From: an uncultured Bacteroides sp.
GTDB lineage: Bacteria > Bacteroidota > Bacteroidia > Bacteroidales > Bacteroidaceae
Length of the DNA: 64,000 bases
NCBI RefSeq assembly: GCF_963678425.1
Contig: NZ_OY782855.1
Location: forward strand, 2,503,768-2,567,767
Direction of reading: 5' to 3'
Shown: piece by piece, positions 53,626 to 63,250 of the stretch
Layout: every line of letters starts with the position of its first letter
Numbering within the stretch: position 1 is the first letter of the stretch
Notes under the pieces: generated by a model
The model's database searches: none
What the model was told of the DNA's origin: nothing
The model's input: only the letters and a program-made list of their open reading frames with translations
Made by a program: the position numbers and the translations under genes

Positions 53626-55290
53626 TCAAAAATCGGCAAGAAATTGATCCAAAGATCGGCCATCTTCAATCTTCATCTTATTTTTCTTAATACGTTCTTT
53701 TCTTTTAGAAATAGCATCCTTACTTAAGCTGTAAACAGAAGACAATGTACCCAAGCCCAACTTCATTTTGATTAAGCAACAGAAGAGTACTTCATCTCTT
53801 TTCAACTCAGGGAAAGCCTTGATTAAACGAGTTGAGAAATGATTAAATGCAGCATCGGTATTTTTTACAATAGAATCCCAATCCTCATCAGTCAATCGAA
53901 TAGTAGCATTCTTGTTCTGGCTTGATGACAGAAAAGGGAATGTCAGGTTATTCAGCCTATTGAAGAAGTCAGAACGTAACTCCATTTCTTTTTCCAATAA
54001 CATTTTCTCCTTTTTGATTCTAATCAGTTCACTCTCTTGCAATCGCGTTTTTGCTATTTGAGCTTCTTCCTTCTCCTGTTGAACGGCCAGTTCTAGTTCC
54101 CTGGTTTGCCTTTCCTTTCTTGTCCGGTATAATAAGAGCATACTAGCTAGAAACAATAAAACACTGACAGAAATGGCACTGATCAAATAAAGAACAATTC
54201 TTTGCTGATTCTTTTCCAAAGTCAAATATTGAATTTTTTCAACAGACTTTTTGTGTTGATAAATATTCTGCATCTTGATAACCATTTCTGAATGCAATTG
54301 CTTTTCAAGAGAATCTCTACACTGAAGGTAAATATCGTTATATAATAAAGCTTTATTCATGTTTCCGCGCAATCTTTCTACTTTTGATAGCTTATTGTAG
54401 CTATCTGTTTTTGTATAAAAGTCTAAACTATGAATTGTTTTATCATAATAATAAAAAGCTGAATCAAATTGATGTGTATTAAAAAAAACATCCGCCTTAA
54501 TAAAATAACTATAAAGTAACTTTGATGAATCCAAGTCTATATTGATAACTCTATTCACAATCTGGAGAGCATGAGAATAGTCTCCCAAATCGTTATATCG
54601 TCCTCCTATTTCATTAAGTAAAGTAACAAGAGTAGCTGTATCAGATTTAGGTAATATATTCAAAGCTTTAAAATAATAGACCAAAGCATTATGATTATCT
54701 CCTTTCCCTGAGTAGGTAAAAGCGACATTCCTTAATGCATAAACCATATAATCTTTATTATTCTGTAACTGGGAATAATAAAATGCTTGTTGATACATTT
54801 TTAGTGCAGAATCATATAAACTCTCATTTAAATAGAGGTTCCCCAAATAATAATAAATCAGGTACTGTAACTTAGAATCTTTCCCATCCTCCGCAAAATC
54901 TGCAGCCTTTAAGAAATATTCCATCGCTTGTTTTGTGTTCTGCATATCCTGATTTACTCGTCCTGCATAGAAGTAGGTTTTTGCTTTAACCGCTAAGTCT
55001 TTCTTATCGTTATAATACTCCACAGCCACACTGATCAATGAATCTGAAGTTAAAGGCAGACCATTTTTATCTCTAACCTGAGTCATTAACAAGCAATAGT
55101 GAGCGTAATCTTCTGTAGATAAAGAATTCGGAGTTATCTTGTTTAACAAAATTAAAACGCTGTCCGGGTGTTGTTCCATTAGAGCCTCTGCATGCTGCAA
55201 ATTAAGAACGGACTGTCTATCTGGACGACAGGAAAAAAACATGCTCATAATGAACAGCGCTATAATTATATGTAGAATATGATTCTTCAT
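53626..55290 (-). CDS. TPR-lipoprotein transmembrane regulator with C-terminal HTH (copy B)
   Basis: A 554-aa paralogue of the regulator at 50797. The lipobox is IMSMFFSC (Cys21), and TPRs fill most of residues 25-360 (SVLILLNKITPNSLSTEDYA, AKTYFYAGRVNQDMQNTKQA). The membrane helix is VLYLISAISVSVLLFLASML; then a long charged helix follows (RELELAVQQEKEEAQIAKTR) and a C-terminal helix-turn-helix (GLGTLSSVYSLSKDAISK). The N-terminal halves of the two copies are similar throughout. A TAAATTTG box lies 23 nt upstream. The role is inferred as for copy A. Confidence 0.75.
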   Translation of the reverse strand: MKNHILHIIIALFIMSMFFSCRPDRQSVLNLQHAEALMEQHPDSVLILLNKITPNSLSTEDYAHYCLLMTQVRDKNGLPLTSDSLISVAVEYYNDKKDLAVKAKTYFYAGRVNQDMQNTKQAMEYFLKAADFAEDGKDSKLQYLIYYYLGNLYLNESLYDSALKMYQQAFYYSQLQNNKDYMVYALRNVAFTYSGKGDNHNALVYYFKALNILPKSDTATLVTLLNEIGGRYNDLGDYSHALQIVNRVINIDLDSSKLLYSYFIKADVFFNTHQFDSAFYYYDKTIHSLDFYTKTDSYNKLSKVERLRGNMNKALLYNDIYLQCRDSLEKQLHSEMVIKMQNIYQHKKSVEKIQYLTLEKNQQRIVLYLISAISVSVLLFLASMLLLYRTRKERQTRELELAVQQEKEEAQIAKTRLQESELIRIKKEKMLLEKEMELRSDFFNRLNNLTFPFLSSSQNKNATIRLTDEDWDSIVKNTDAAFNHFSTRLIKAFPELKRDEVLFCCLIKMKLGLGTLSSVYSLSKDAISKRKERIKKNKMKIEDGRSLDQFLADF

Positions 55291-55568
55291 TTTAAAACTT
55301 TATCAATATGGGCAAATTTAACTATTAATCTTAAATACAGAAAGCTTTTCGTATTTATAATTTTTCATTTTCATCCTTATTGTAGCGCTTTTTAAACTCA
55401 TTTATTAGCTTATCGTTAAGAGCCACAATCTATCTGAAATAAGAAAGGAAAATATTTTCTTAAAAAGAACAGGTTGGTAATTTCATAATAATAATCATTC
55501 ATTATACTTCCTTCGTTATTTATGCTATTAATTCCTACCTTTGCAACTGTTTCTAATAGGATAATAGT

Positions 55569-55907
55569 ATGATACGTCAGTGCTCTATTTTATTTGGCTG
55601 TTTAGCCCTCGGCGAATTAATCGTCTTTCTCACAGGGATTAAGCTTCCATCGAGCATCATTGGGATGCTGTTGCTCACTCTTTTTCTGAAATTGGGTTGG
55701 ATTAAACTGCAATGGGTACAGGGAATGTCCGATTTCTTAGTAGCAAATCTGGGTTTCTTCTTCGTTCCACCAGGTGTTGCGGTAATGCTCTACTTCGATA
55801 TTATCAAGGTACAATTCTGGCCAATCGTGATTTCAACCCTAATTAGCACCATTCTGGTTCTTGTAGTAACCGGATGGGTTCATCAATTAACACGCAAAAT
55901 CAAATGA
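55569..55907 (+). CDS. CidA/LrgA family membrane protein
   Basis: A 112-aa holin-like protein with four hydrophobic segments (FGCLALGELIVFLTGIKLP, IIGMLLLTLFLKLGWIKL, LVANLGFFFVPPGVAVMLYF, IVISTLISTILVLVVTGWV). It forms the small partner of LrgB. Its stop overlaps the lrgB start (ATGA), indicating tight coupling. In other bacteria this pair has been linked to murein hydrolase control and to pyruvate or glycolate transport. Confidence 0.9.
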   Translation: MIRQCSILFGCLALGELIVFLTGIKLPSSIIGMLLLTLFLKLGWIKLQWVQGMSDFLVANLGFFFVPPGVAVMLYFDIIKVQFWPIVISTLISTILVLVVTGWVHQLTRKIK

Positions 55908-56599
55908 ATTATCTCGAGAATCCTATATTTCTCCTAGCAATAACATTCGGGCTCTATTTTCTTTCCAAACTAGTGCAACGGAAGACTGGGTGGGTATTAC
56001 TTAATCCCATATTACTGACGATTGCCGCTTTGATTATCTTTCTAAAGACATGTAATATCAGCTATGAGACATACAATAATGGTGGTCAATTCATTGGATT
56101 CTGGCTAAAACCTACTATTGTGGCACTGGGAGTTCCTCTATACCTCCAACTCGAGAAAATAAAAAAGCAGTTACTACCAATTCTTTTGTCGCAACTTGCA
56201 GGATGTGTGATTGGAGTTATTTCCGTGGTGCTTACTGCTCAATTGTTGGGAGCAAGTAAAGAGGTCATTCTGTCTCTTGCTGCCAAATCTGTCACGACTC
56301 CCATAGCTATGGAGGTGACAAAAACGGTTGGTGGAATTCCTGCACTAACAGCCGCTGTTGTGGTTTGTGTAGGACTTTTTGGTGCAATATCCGGATTTAA
56401 GATTTTAGCACTTTTAAAAATTGAAAGTCCCATTGCACAAGGGCTCTCAATGGGAACCGCGGCCCATGCTGTTGGAACATCCACCGCTATGGATGTGAGC
56501 GGTAAATATGGAGCATATGCCAGTCTGGGGCTAACCCTTAATGGCATCTTCACAGCACTCCTAACCCCTACTATTTTAAGATTAATAGGATTACTATAA
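55904..56599 (+). CDS. LrgB family membrane protein
   Basis: A 231-aa integral membrane protein. The start at 55904 (MNYLENPIFLLAITFGLYFL) overlaps the LrgA stop; ten more upstream codons are open but lie inside lrgA. Family signatures are VTTPIAMEVTKTVGGIPALT and AAHAVGTSTAMDVSGKYGAY. It works with the preceding LrgA-like protein. Confidence 0.93.
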   Translation: MNYLENPIFLLAITFGLYFLSKLVQRKTGWVLLNPILLTIAALIIFLKTCNISYETYNNGGQFIGFWLKPTIVALGVPLYLQLEKIKKQLLPILLSQLAGCVIGVISVVLTAQLLGASKEVILSLAAKSVTTPIAMEVTKTVGGIPALTAAVVVCVGLFGAISGFKILALLKIESPIAQGLSMGTAAHAVGTSTAMDVSGKYGAYASLGLTLNGIFTALLTPTILRLIGLL

Positions 56600-56631
56600 T
56601 AATTCGGCATAAAGTTTGTTATAACTAAAAT

Positions 56632-57525
56632 ATGATAAAATTTAAAGATATAACACTTGAAGACAAAGAGGTTATCACCTCTATTACAATGAATAGCGAT
56701 AGAAAGAACTGCGATCTTTCATTCTCTAATCTATGTAGCTGGCGGTTTATGTATGGAACACAATTTGCCATAGTCGATGGCTTTCTGGTGATCAAGTTTC
56801 ATTTGAATGAAAAACCGACCTATATGTTACCTGTAGGTGAAGGAGATTTGAAAAAGATACTGGAAAGTCTTATAGAAGATGCTGAATCCGAAGGGCAACC
56901 TTTTCTTATGTATGGTATTTGCAACAATACGAAAGAAGAAATAGAAAATCTTATGCCCCAAAGATTTGAATTCTCATCCAACAGAGATTATACGGATTAT
57001 GTATATTTGCGTACTGATCTGGCCGAATTAAAAGGAAAGAAATACCAATCAAAGAGGAATCATGTAAATAAGTTCTATAAAACATATTCTGATTATGAAT
57101 ATGCCCCTATCACTTCCGGCCGTATCAGCGAATGCCTGAGACTTGAAGAAGAATGGTGCCGGGCAAATAACTGCGGACAACAAAATGGATTGGGCAATGA
57201 ACGTAAATCACTGACTTATGCACTAAATCACTTTGACGAACTGGGTCTAACTGGAGGTATACTCTATGTCGACGGGAAAATAGCGGCTTTTACCTTTGGC
57301 ATGCCCATTAATCAGGAAACTTTTGGGATACATGTAGAAAAGGCCGACACTCAGATTGAAGGAGCCTATAATATTATTAATCAAGAGTTTGCCCGTCATA
57401 TACCGGAACAATATATTTACTTGAATCGAGAAGAAGATTTAGGTATAGAAGGATTAAGAAAGGCCAAGTTATCTTATCAGCCTGCCATTCTACTGGAGAA
57501 ATACATAGCACAAATTAACAAATAA
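56632..57525 (+). CDS. DUF2156 protein (GNAT-like, phosphatidylglycerol lysyltransferase C-terminal family)
   Basis: A 297-aa cytoplasmic protein with the double GNAT fold of DUF2156: CDLSFSNLCSWRFMYGTQFA near 22-41, KGKKYQSKRNHVNKFYKTYS near 137-156, and GGILYVDGKIAAFTFGMPIN, YNIINQEFARHIPEQYIYLN in the second half. There is no membrane domain, unlike MprF. A GNAT gene begins 7 nt later, a pairing I recall from other Bacteroides. Donor and acceptor are unknown. Confidence 0.85.
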   Translation: MIKFKDITLEDKEVITSITMNSDRKNCDLSFSNLCSWRFMYGTQFAIVDGFLVIKFHLNEKPTYMLPVGEGDLKKILESLIEDAESEGQPFLMYGICNNTKEEIENLMPQRFEFSSNRDYTDYVYLRTDLAELKGKKYQSKRNHVNKFYKTYSDYEYAPITSGRISECLRLEEEWCRANNCGQQNGLGNERKSLTYALNHFDELGLTGGILYVDGKIAAFTFGMPINQETFGIHVEKADTQIEGAYNIINQEFARHIPEQYIYLNREEDLGIEGLRKAKLSYQPAILLEKYIAQINK

Positions 57526-57532
57526 AAGTGCT

Positions 57533-58576
57533 ATGAAAGAGGAGGTCAGGGACTTATGGAATCTTTGCTTCGGAGATAATGAAGCATTCACCGATTTGTA
57601 TTTTTCCAAACGCTACAATGAAGAGGTGAATCTCTCCATTCAGGAAAAAGGAAAAGTCATATCTGCATTGCAGATCCTTCCATATCCAATGACTTTCTGT
57701 GGAGAAATCATTCCAACCGGATATATTTCCGGAGCATGTACTCATCCTGATTATAGAGAAAAAGGAGCGATGAAAAGGCTACTTTTAAAGTCTTTTCATA
57801 GAATGCAGGAAAACAATGTGCCATTAACGACACTTATACCTGCAGAGGAATGGCTTTTTGACTACTACTCTAAATTGGGATACGTTTCAGTTTTTGAAAA
57901 CTCAGAACAGATCTTTTCCGTTAAAAGACTGTCCCCTTCTTCCAGATATCTTATTTCTGAATTCACATCCTTGCAAACAGACGTCTATCCTTTTTTTGAT
58001 GAAAAAATGAAAGAACGTCCCTGTTGCATACAGCATACACTAGAAGATTTCCAGGTTATATTAGATGATCTTCATCTGGGAAAAGGCAATTTATTTACAG
58101 CGAGAGTGAAAGATAAAATCGTTGGTTTAGTGTTTTGCTATGTAGAAGGCGACACACTCCATGTACCTGAGCTATTTTTCGAGAACAAAGATGTGAGAAA
58201 TACTCTTCTGTTTGAGACTGCAAACAAAATGAATGCAAAAAGGATAATCTGCATTTCACCTTCTATCGATGAAACGGGAGAAATTCTTGGCATGGCAAGA
58301 ATAATAAACGCAGAGAAGATGTTGCAGATATATGCCACTCAATATCCGGAATTAGAGCTATCCTTTAATCTGACTGATAATCTTATCGAAGAAAACAATG
58401 CTTTTTATTCGATAAAATCAGGGAATATTAAAAAAGAAGGGATAAAAAAAACTTCTTTAAAAATTAGCATTCAGCAACTTACCCAAGGATTAATGGGGTA
58501 TAAGATAGAACAATTACCTAAAGAACTTTCTGTCTTATCTAACCAGTCTCCTTATATGAGTCTGATGCTGGATTAA
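57533..58576 (+). CDS. GNAT-family N-acetyltransferase (Eis-like)
   Basis: A 347-aa protein with an N-terminal GNAT domain: VISALQILPYPMTFCGEIIP near 42-61 and the acetyl-CoA-binding loop ACTHPDYREKGAMKRLL near 68-84. The rest resembles the second GNAT and sterol-carrier-like parts of Eis-type enzymes. It follows the DUF2156 gene and overlaps the end of the convergent cdaA gene by 4 nt. Confidence 0.82.
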   Translation: MKEEVRDLWNLCFGDNEAFTDLYFSKRYNEEVNLSIQEKGKVISALQILPYPMTFCGEIIPTGYISGACTHPDYREKGAMKRLLLKSFHRMQENNVPLTTLIPAEEWLFDYYSKLGYVSVFENSEQIFSVKRLSPSSRYLISEFTSLQTDVYPFFDEKMKERPCCIQHTLEDFQVILDDLHLGKGNLFTARVKDKIVGLVFCYVEGDTLHVPELFFENKDVRNTLLFETANKMNAKRIICISPSIDETGEILGMARIINAEKMLQIYATQYPELELSFNLTDNLIEENNAFYSIKSGNIKKEGIKKTSLKISIQQLTQGLMGYKIEQLPKELSVLSNQSPYMSLMLD

Positions 58577-59340
58577 TTTTCTTTAGTTAAAATGCTTTCC
58601 AATTCCTCCGCACTTAGTCTTAAGTAGAACTGACCATGAAAAGCTACAGAAATGGCTCCAGTCTCTTCACTGACAATCACAGCATGAGCATCCGTTACTT
58701 GAGATATGCCCATCGCTGCCCGATGACGAAGGCCCAGTTCTTTGGGTATATCCAGGTTATGAGAAACCGGAAGAATACAACCCGCAGCTTTGATACGTTT
58801 TTTACTGACTACCATTGCACCATCGTGTAAAGGACTGTTTTTGAAAAATATATTTTCAATTAACCGCTGATTTACATTAGCATCAATCACTTCACCTGTA
58901 CGAACAATATCATAAAGGGGAATGCTACGCTCAACAACGATTAAAGCGCCAATCCTCTGTTTGCTCATATTAAGGCAAGCCAGTACAATAGGAACAATGT
59001 CACTTTTCTCCATTTGCTCTTTTGAACTCCCTGACAGAAATCTAGCCAATGCGCTGGCCCGTTGATGAGAACCCAGAGTAAGCAAAAAATGTCGGATCTC
59101 ATCTTGAAAAAGAACAATAAGTGCAAGTACACCAACACTAACCAATTTGTTAAAAATAGCCCCCAGTAATCGCATTTCCAGAACCTGCGATACAACAAGC
59201 CAGATTAGAATAAAAACAAGAATGCCTGCAAATACATTTATAGAGCCCGATGCTTTCATCAGCTTATAGGTGTAATATAGCAAAAAAGCTACTAAAAGTA
59301 TATCAATAAAGTCTTTTACTCCAAATGCAAAATTAGGCAT
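58573..59340 (-). CDS. cdaA: Diadenylate cyclase CdaA
   Basis: A 255-aa membrane-bound c-di-AMP synthase. Three N-terminal helices lie in residues 10-80 (FIDILLVAFLLYYTYKLM, NVFAGILVFILIWLVVSQVL, VSVGVLALIVLFQDEIRHFL), followed by the DAC domain with the catalytic motifs LHDGAMVV near 172-179 and LRHRAAMG near 205-212. It follows folP by 11 nt. Confidence 0.96.
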   Translation of the reverse strand: MPNFAFGVKDFIDILLVAFLLYYTYKLMKASGSINVFAGILVFILIWLVVSQVLEMRLLGAIFNKLVSVGVLALIVLFQDEIRHFLLTLGSHQRASALARFLSGSSKEQMEKSDIVPIVLACLNMSKQRIGALIVVERSIPLYDIVRTGEVIDANVNQRLIENIFFKNSPLHDGAMVVSKKRIKAAGCILPVSHNLDIPKELGLRHRAAMGISQVTDAHAVIVSEETGAISVAFHGQFYLRLSAEELESILTKEN

Positions 59341-59351
59341 ACGAATCTTCT

Positions 59352-60200
59352 TTATTTATTTCTACATTTTTCTACAATCTTCACAGCTTGAACAGCTTCT
59401 TTCACGTCGTGTACCCGAATGATATCCGCCCCTTTCTGCAAAGCGATAGTGTTTACTACAGTTGTTCCGTTCAATGCTTCACTTGTAGGTATCCCAAGTA
59501 ATTTGGTTATCATCGATTTTCTGGACAATCCAACAAGTATCGGGAGTTCAAAGATTCTAAAATCCTCCAGGTGATTAAGCAATTCATAGTTATGATCCAA
59601 TGTTTTGCCAAAGCCAAATCCAGGATCAATAATTAAATCATTCAGTCCTTTTTCACTAAGTTTCTGTATTTTCTCCGCAAAATAAAGAAAGGTCTCTTTC
59701 AATAGATTCTCGTAATGAGGAGTATCTTGCATATTCTGAGGAGTCCCTTGCATGTGCTGCATTATATATGGAACTTGAAGACTCACAACTGTATTGAACA
59801 TTTTTTTGTCCATCTCACCCCCGGAAATATCATTAACAATAGCAACGCCATACTCTTTTACACACATTTCTGCCACATCCGCACGGAAAGTATCAACAGA
59901 AATAATGGCATCTGGGTGATTCTCATTTAAGATTTTCAATGCCGGACGCAATCTTTTCTTTTCTTCCTCCGGAGAGATATCCTCTGCATTAGGACGTGAA
60001 GAATAAGCCCCGACATCAATAATAGAAGCTCCCTCATCCAGAATCTGTCTGGCACGATCAGCTATTGCCTGATCTGTCTGAACACGGCAACCTGAATAAA
60101 AAGAATCTGGCGTTATATTTAAAACGCCCATTACCTGAGGATATGAAAGATCTAACAGTCTTCCGTTTACATTGATAATTTTGGAGAATGATCGACTCAT
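59352..60200 (-). CDS. folP: Dihydropteroate synthase
   Basis: A 282-aa folate-pathway enzyme joining p-aminobenzoate to the pterin. Signatures VMGVLNITPDSFYSG near 24-38, GASIIDVGAYSSRPNAE near 57-73, IIDPGFGFGKTLDHNYELL and VGLSRKSMI are intact. No substitution pointing to sulfonamide resistance can be judged by eye. First gene of a folP-cdaA unit. Confidence 0.97.
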   Translation of the reverse strand: MSRSFSKIINVNGRLLDLSYPQVMGVLNITPDSFYSGCRVQTDQAIADRARQILDEGASIIDVGAYSSRPNAEDISPEEEKKRLRPALKILNENHPDAIISVDTFRADVAEMCVKEYGVAIVNDISGGEMDKKMFNTVVSLQVPYIMQHMQGTPQNMQDTPHYENLLKETFLYFAEKIQKLSEKGLNDLIIDPGFGFGKTLDHNYELLNHLEDFRIFELPILVGLSRKSMITKLLGIPTSEALNGTTVVNTIALQKGADIIRVHDVKEAVQAVKIVEKCRNK

Positions 60201-60526
60201 TACTGTTACTAGCTTAAATTAGTTCAAACGCAAAAATACACATTTTTTTCTCATTCCTCTTTTAAATTATCTATATCTTTTTGTCTTCTATCACTTTTAT
60301 TTTAGTAAATATTCCATTATAAACCATGAAAATCAGATAGTAATATTTGCCTAAACTTATGCATATTGCATTCAAACCGATAAATATTATATCCTATTTC
60401 AGTTAAGAAATTACTAATTTCTCTTAGTTGTAATTACAAGTTCTATATCTGTAAAGAAGTAAAAATAGTATTTTTTAATCCTACACGCTTATTAATCGCA
60501 ATATTTTATTTAAGTTTGCAGCCAAA
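60201..60526. promoter_or_regulatory. Divergent intergenic region between folP and murF
   Basis: 326 nt of AT-rich DNA between divergent genes. A TAAGTTTG box on the plus strand at 60511-60518 fits a -7 element for murF, though no good -33 is seen. It lies so close to the first in-frame ATG (60527) that a later ATG is the likelier start. I see nothing else distinct in the gap. Confidence 0.45.
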
Positions 60527-60547
60527 ATGACTCTTAAAATGAATGAT

Positions 60548-61846
60548 ATGACTATACCTGCGCTTTACCAGATCTATCTTCAAGGCCCTATCGTGACAAC
60601 AGATAGTCGTAACTGCCTTGAAGGCTCTATATTTTTCGCTCTGAAAGGCGAAACATTTAATGGCAATTCTTTTGCTTCAAAAGCTTTAAAAGAAGGTTGT
60701 TCCTATGCTGTTGTAGATGAAGCTCAATATGCTGACCCTGAAAACAAGCATATTATATTAGTAGACGACAGCCTGAAAACACTTCAGATGCTAGCCAACT
60801 TTCATCGCAAGCAATTAGGTACCAGGGTTATTGGCATTACAGGTACAAATGGGAAAACCACAACTAAGGAACTGATTGCTGCCGTACTTTCGGAATCACA
60901 TAATGTTCTATATACACAAGGAAATCTGAACAACCATATCGGAGTTCCTCTCACTTTACTGAAACTTCGGGCTCATCACAACCTGGCTGTCATTGAAATG
61001 GGAGCTAATCATCCGGGAGAGATAAAGACGTTAGTCAATATAGCTGAGCCCAATTATGGCATTATTACCAATGTGGGCAAAGCTCACCTGGAAGGTTTTG
61101 GATCTTTTGAGGGAGTAATCAAAACAAAAGGGGAACTTTATGATTTCTTGCGTCAAAAAGAAGATTCCATTGTCTTTATTCAAAATGAAAATCCCTTTTT
61201 AATAGATATTGCAGATGGATTGACTCTGATTCGTTATGGAGTAACAGAGAATCTTTATGTAAACGGCAAGATAACCTCTTGTTCGCCATATCTGGCTTTT
61301 GATTGGAAGGCTGGGAAAGATGGGAACATACATCACGTGCAAACTCAGCTGATTGGTGAATATAATTTTGATAATGCTTTAGCTGCTGTTGCTATTGGTC
61401 GTTTTTTTGGTGTGGAACCTGCAAAAATAGATCATGCACTAATAAATTACAAGCCTCAGAATAGTCGTTCACAACTAAAAGAGACAGAGAATAACAAACT
61501 TATTATTGATGCTTACAATGCAAATCCAACCAGCATGATGGCAGCCCTGCGGAATTTTAAAAGAATAGATGCAAAGCACAAGTTCGTAATTCTGGGCGAC
61601 ATGAAAGAGTTGGGTGAAAGCAGCATTGAAGAGCATCAAAAAATCGTCGATTTCATCGACAGTTGTCATTTTGAAAGAGTGATTCTTATTGGTGACCAGT
61701 TTGCACAAACCACCCATACATATGATACTTACGAAAATATTTCGGAGGTGATTAAAGCAATCAATAAAGACAAGCCTAAAGGATGTTATTTTCTCATTAA
61801 AGGTTCAAACAGCATGAAACTGGGATTAATTATTGAGCACCTATAA
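60548..61846 (+). CDS. murF: UDP-N-acetylmuramoyl-tripeptide--D-Ala-D-Ala ligase
   Basis: MurF adds D-Ala-D-Ala to the peptidoglycan precursor. The start at 60548 gives MTIPALYQIYLQGPIVTTDS and 432 aa; ATGs at 60527 and 60539 are also in frame, but a -7 box ends only 8 nt before the first. The P-loop is GITGTNGKTTTKE near 101-113; other family blocks are NLNNHIGVPLTLL, EMGANHPGEIK, GEYNFDNALAAVAIG and IIDAYNANPTSM. Confidence 0.96.
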   Translation: MTIPALYQIYLQGPIVTTDSRNCLEGSIFFALKGETFNGNSFASKALKEGCSYAVVDEAQYADPENKHIILVDDSLKTLQMLANFHRKQLGTRVIGITGTNGKTTTKELIAAVLSESHNVLYTQGNLNNHIGVPLTLLKLRAHHNLAVIEMGANHPGEIKTLVNIAEPNYGIITNVGKAHLEGFGSFEGVIKTKGELYDFLRQKEDSIVFIQNENPFLIDIADGLTLIRYGVTENLYVNGKITSCSPYLAFDWKAGKDGNIHHVQTQLIGEYNFDNALAAVAIGRFFGVEPAKIDHALINYKPQNSRSQLKETENNKLIIDAYNANPTSMMAALRNFKRIDAKHKFVILGDMKELGESSIEEHQKIVDFIDSCHFERVILIGDQFAQTTHTYDTYENISEVIKAINKDKPKGCYFLIKGSNSMKLGLIIEHL

Positions 61847-61867
61847 TAGAGAAAAAGAGCGATCAAA

Positions 61868-62248
61868 TCAGAAAAATCTGGGTTTAACAAAGAAATAGGC
61901 TATAATCCCGGCAAGTATAACGCCAATGGAATTTGCTGCAAAGTCAAGCCAGTCACCACCTCGGTAAGTAGTGCAATACTCTTGCAAAAGTTCAATACAG
62001 CCGCTGAATAAAACAGGGAATACTACAGCTCCGATAAAGATATGAGTTATTTTAAATCGGTTAAGGTGGCTTCTCATGTATTCAAGCCAAAATATGCCAG
62101 ACATACCAAAATACATGCAGATATGAACCAACTTATCAAAATTATGTACTTGATCAAATGGAGTCTTGGGCGGTTTAAAAAATGAAAGATAAACCACTGT
62201 TAGTACTATCACTATAGAAAATGGATATTTTCTGATATTATTAATCAT
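61868..62248 (-). CDS. VanZ-like membrane protein
   Basis: A 126-aa protein with four hydrophobic helices (FSIVIVLTVVYLSFF, LVHICMYFGMSGIFWLEYM, THIFIGAVVFPVLFSGCIEL, DFAANSIGVILAGIIAYFFV). The motif CIELLQEYCTTYRGGDWLDF matches the VanZ family (E-x-Q, then RGGDWLDF). Function of the family in Bacteroidales is unknown. It is convergent with murF, separated by 21 nt. Confidence 0.85.
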   Translation of the reverse strand: MINNIRKYPFSIVIVLTVVYLSFFKPPKTPFDQVHNFDKLVHICMYFGMSGIFWLEYMRSHLNRFKITHIFIGAVVFPVLFSGCIELLQEYCTTYRGGDWLDFAANSIGVILAGIIAYFFVKPRFF

Positions 62249-62347
62249 GATTAATTTGTTTAGGTTGATTTACAAAAATACAAAACTTTTTTTTATTTTT
62301 CATGATTTAAAAAAAGGAATCTAATAACCCTGTAAGAGAAACACAAA

Positions 62348-63250
62348 ATGTGGAAAGACTTTTTCTATTTTACTAAGACCGAGCGTACTGGATTTTATGT
62401 ACTGGTAGGGCTAATTTTGGTCGCGTTTCTTATTTATTGGGTATTTCCTGTTAGTAATCTATCCACAAAAGTTAGCGAACAAATTGATGAAACAACCTAT
62501 AAGAAATTTCTGGCCTCAGTGCATCAAAGAGATAAGAACTGGAATTTTAATGATTATTATGTCCACAAAAAACAAGAAATAATCCTTGCGCCGTTTGATC
62601 CCAACACAGCAGACTCCATAACCTTCGTCCGCTTAGGGATACGTCCCTATATCGCCCGGAATATATTACACTATCGAGCCAAAGGAGGAAAGTTTCGTAC
62701 TCCGGAATCCTTTGCCAAAGTATATGGTCTTTCAGCAGAACAATTCAAACTACTCAAGCCTTATATCACCATTGGCGATAATTATCTAAAGAAAGCAGAT
62801 TCTATCCGCCAGTTCATGGCCAAAACAGAACGAGACACTCTTCGATTCTACAAATATCCTGAAGGAACAGTTATCAGTCTGGATGAAGCTGACACTACCG
62901 AACTTAAAAAGATTCCGGGAATTGGCAGTGGTACAGCAAAAAGGATTATTGCCTATCGCCAACAACTTGGTGGTTTCTATAAAGTAAGTCAGTTACAGGA
63001 AATTTCTCATCTTTCAGCGGAACTGAATAAATGGTTCTTTATCAAAAAAGAGCCAATCCATCGGATAAACCTAAATAAATTTAATGTCGAACGCTTAACC
63101 TCGCATCCTTACATAAACTTTTATCAGGCAAAAGTAATCGTGGATTACAGAAAGCAAAGGGGAGCTTTAAAAAGCCTCAAGGAGTTGTCTTTATATGAAG
63201 AATTCACATCTAAAGACTTTGAGCGATTAGCCCCTTATGTATGTTATTAG
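62348..63250 (+). CDS. Helix-hairpin-helix (ComEA-like) protein
   Basis: A 300-aa protein with one N-terminal membrane helix ([19 protein letters not shown]) and three repeated helix-hairpin-helix modules: [40 protein letters not shown] and [20 protein letters not shown]. It resembles ComEA-type DNA-binding proteins; in Bacteroidales such proteins are common with no proven role in uptake. It overlaps the convergent lolD-like gene by 4 nt. Confidence 0.88.
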   Translation: MWKDFFYFTKTERTGFYVLVGLILVAFLIYWVFPVSNLSTKVSEQIDETTYKKFLASVHQRDKNWNFNDYYVHKKQEIILAPFDPNTADSITFVRLGIRPYIARNILHYRAKGGKFRTPESFAKVYGLSAEQFKLLKPYITIGDNYLKKADSIRQFMAKTERDTLRFYKYPEGTVISLDEADTTELKKIPGIGSGTAKRIIAYRQQLGGFYKVSQLQEISHLSAELNKWFFIKKEPIHRINLNKFNVERLTSHPYINFYQAKVIVDYRKQRGALKSLKELSLYEEFTSKDFERLAPYVCY

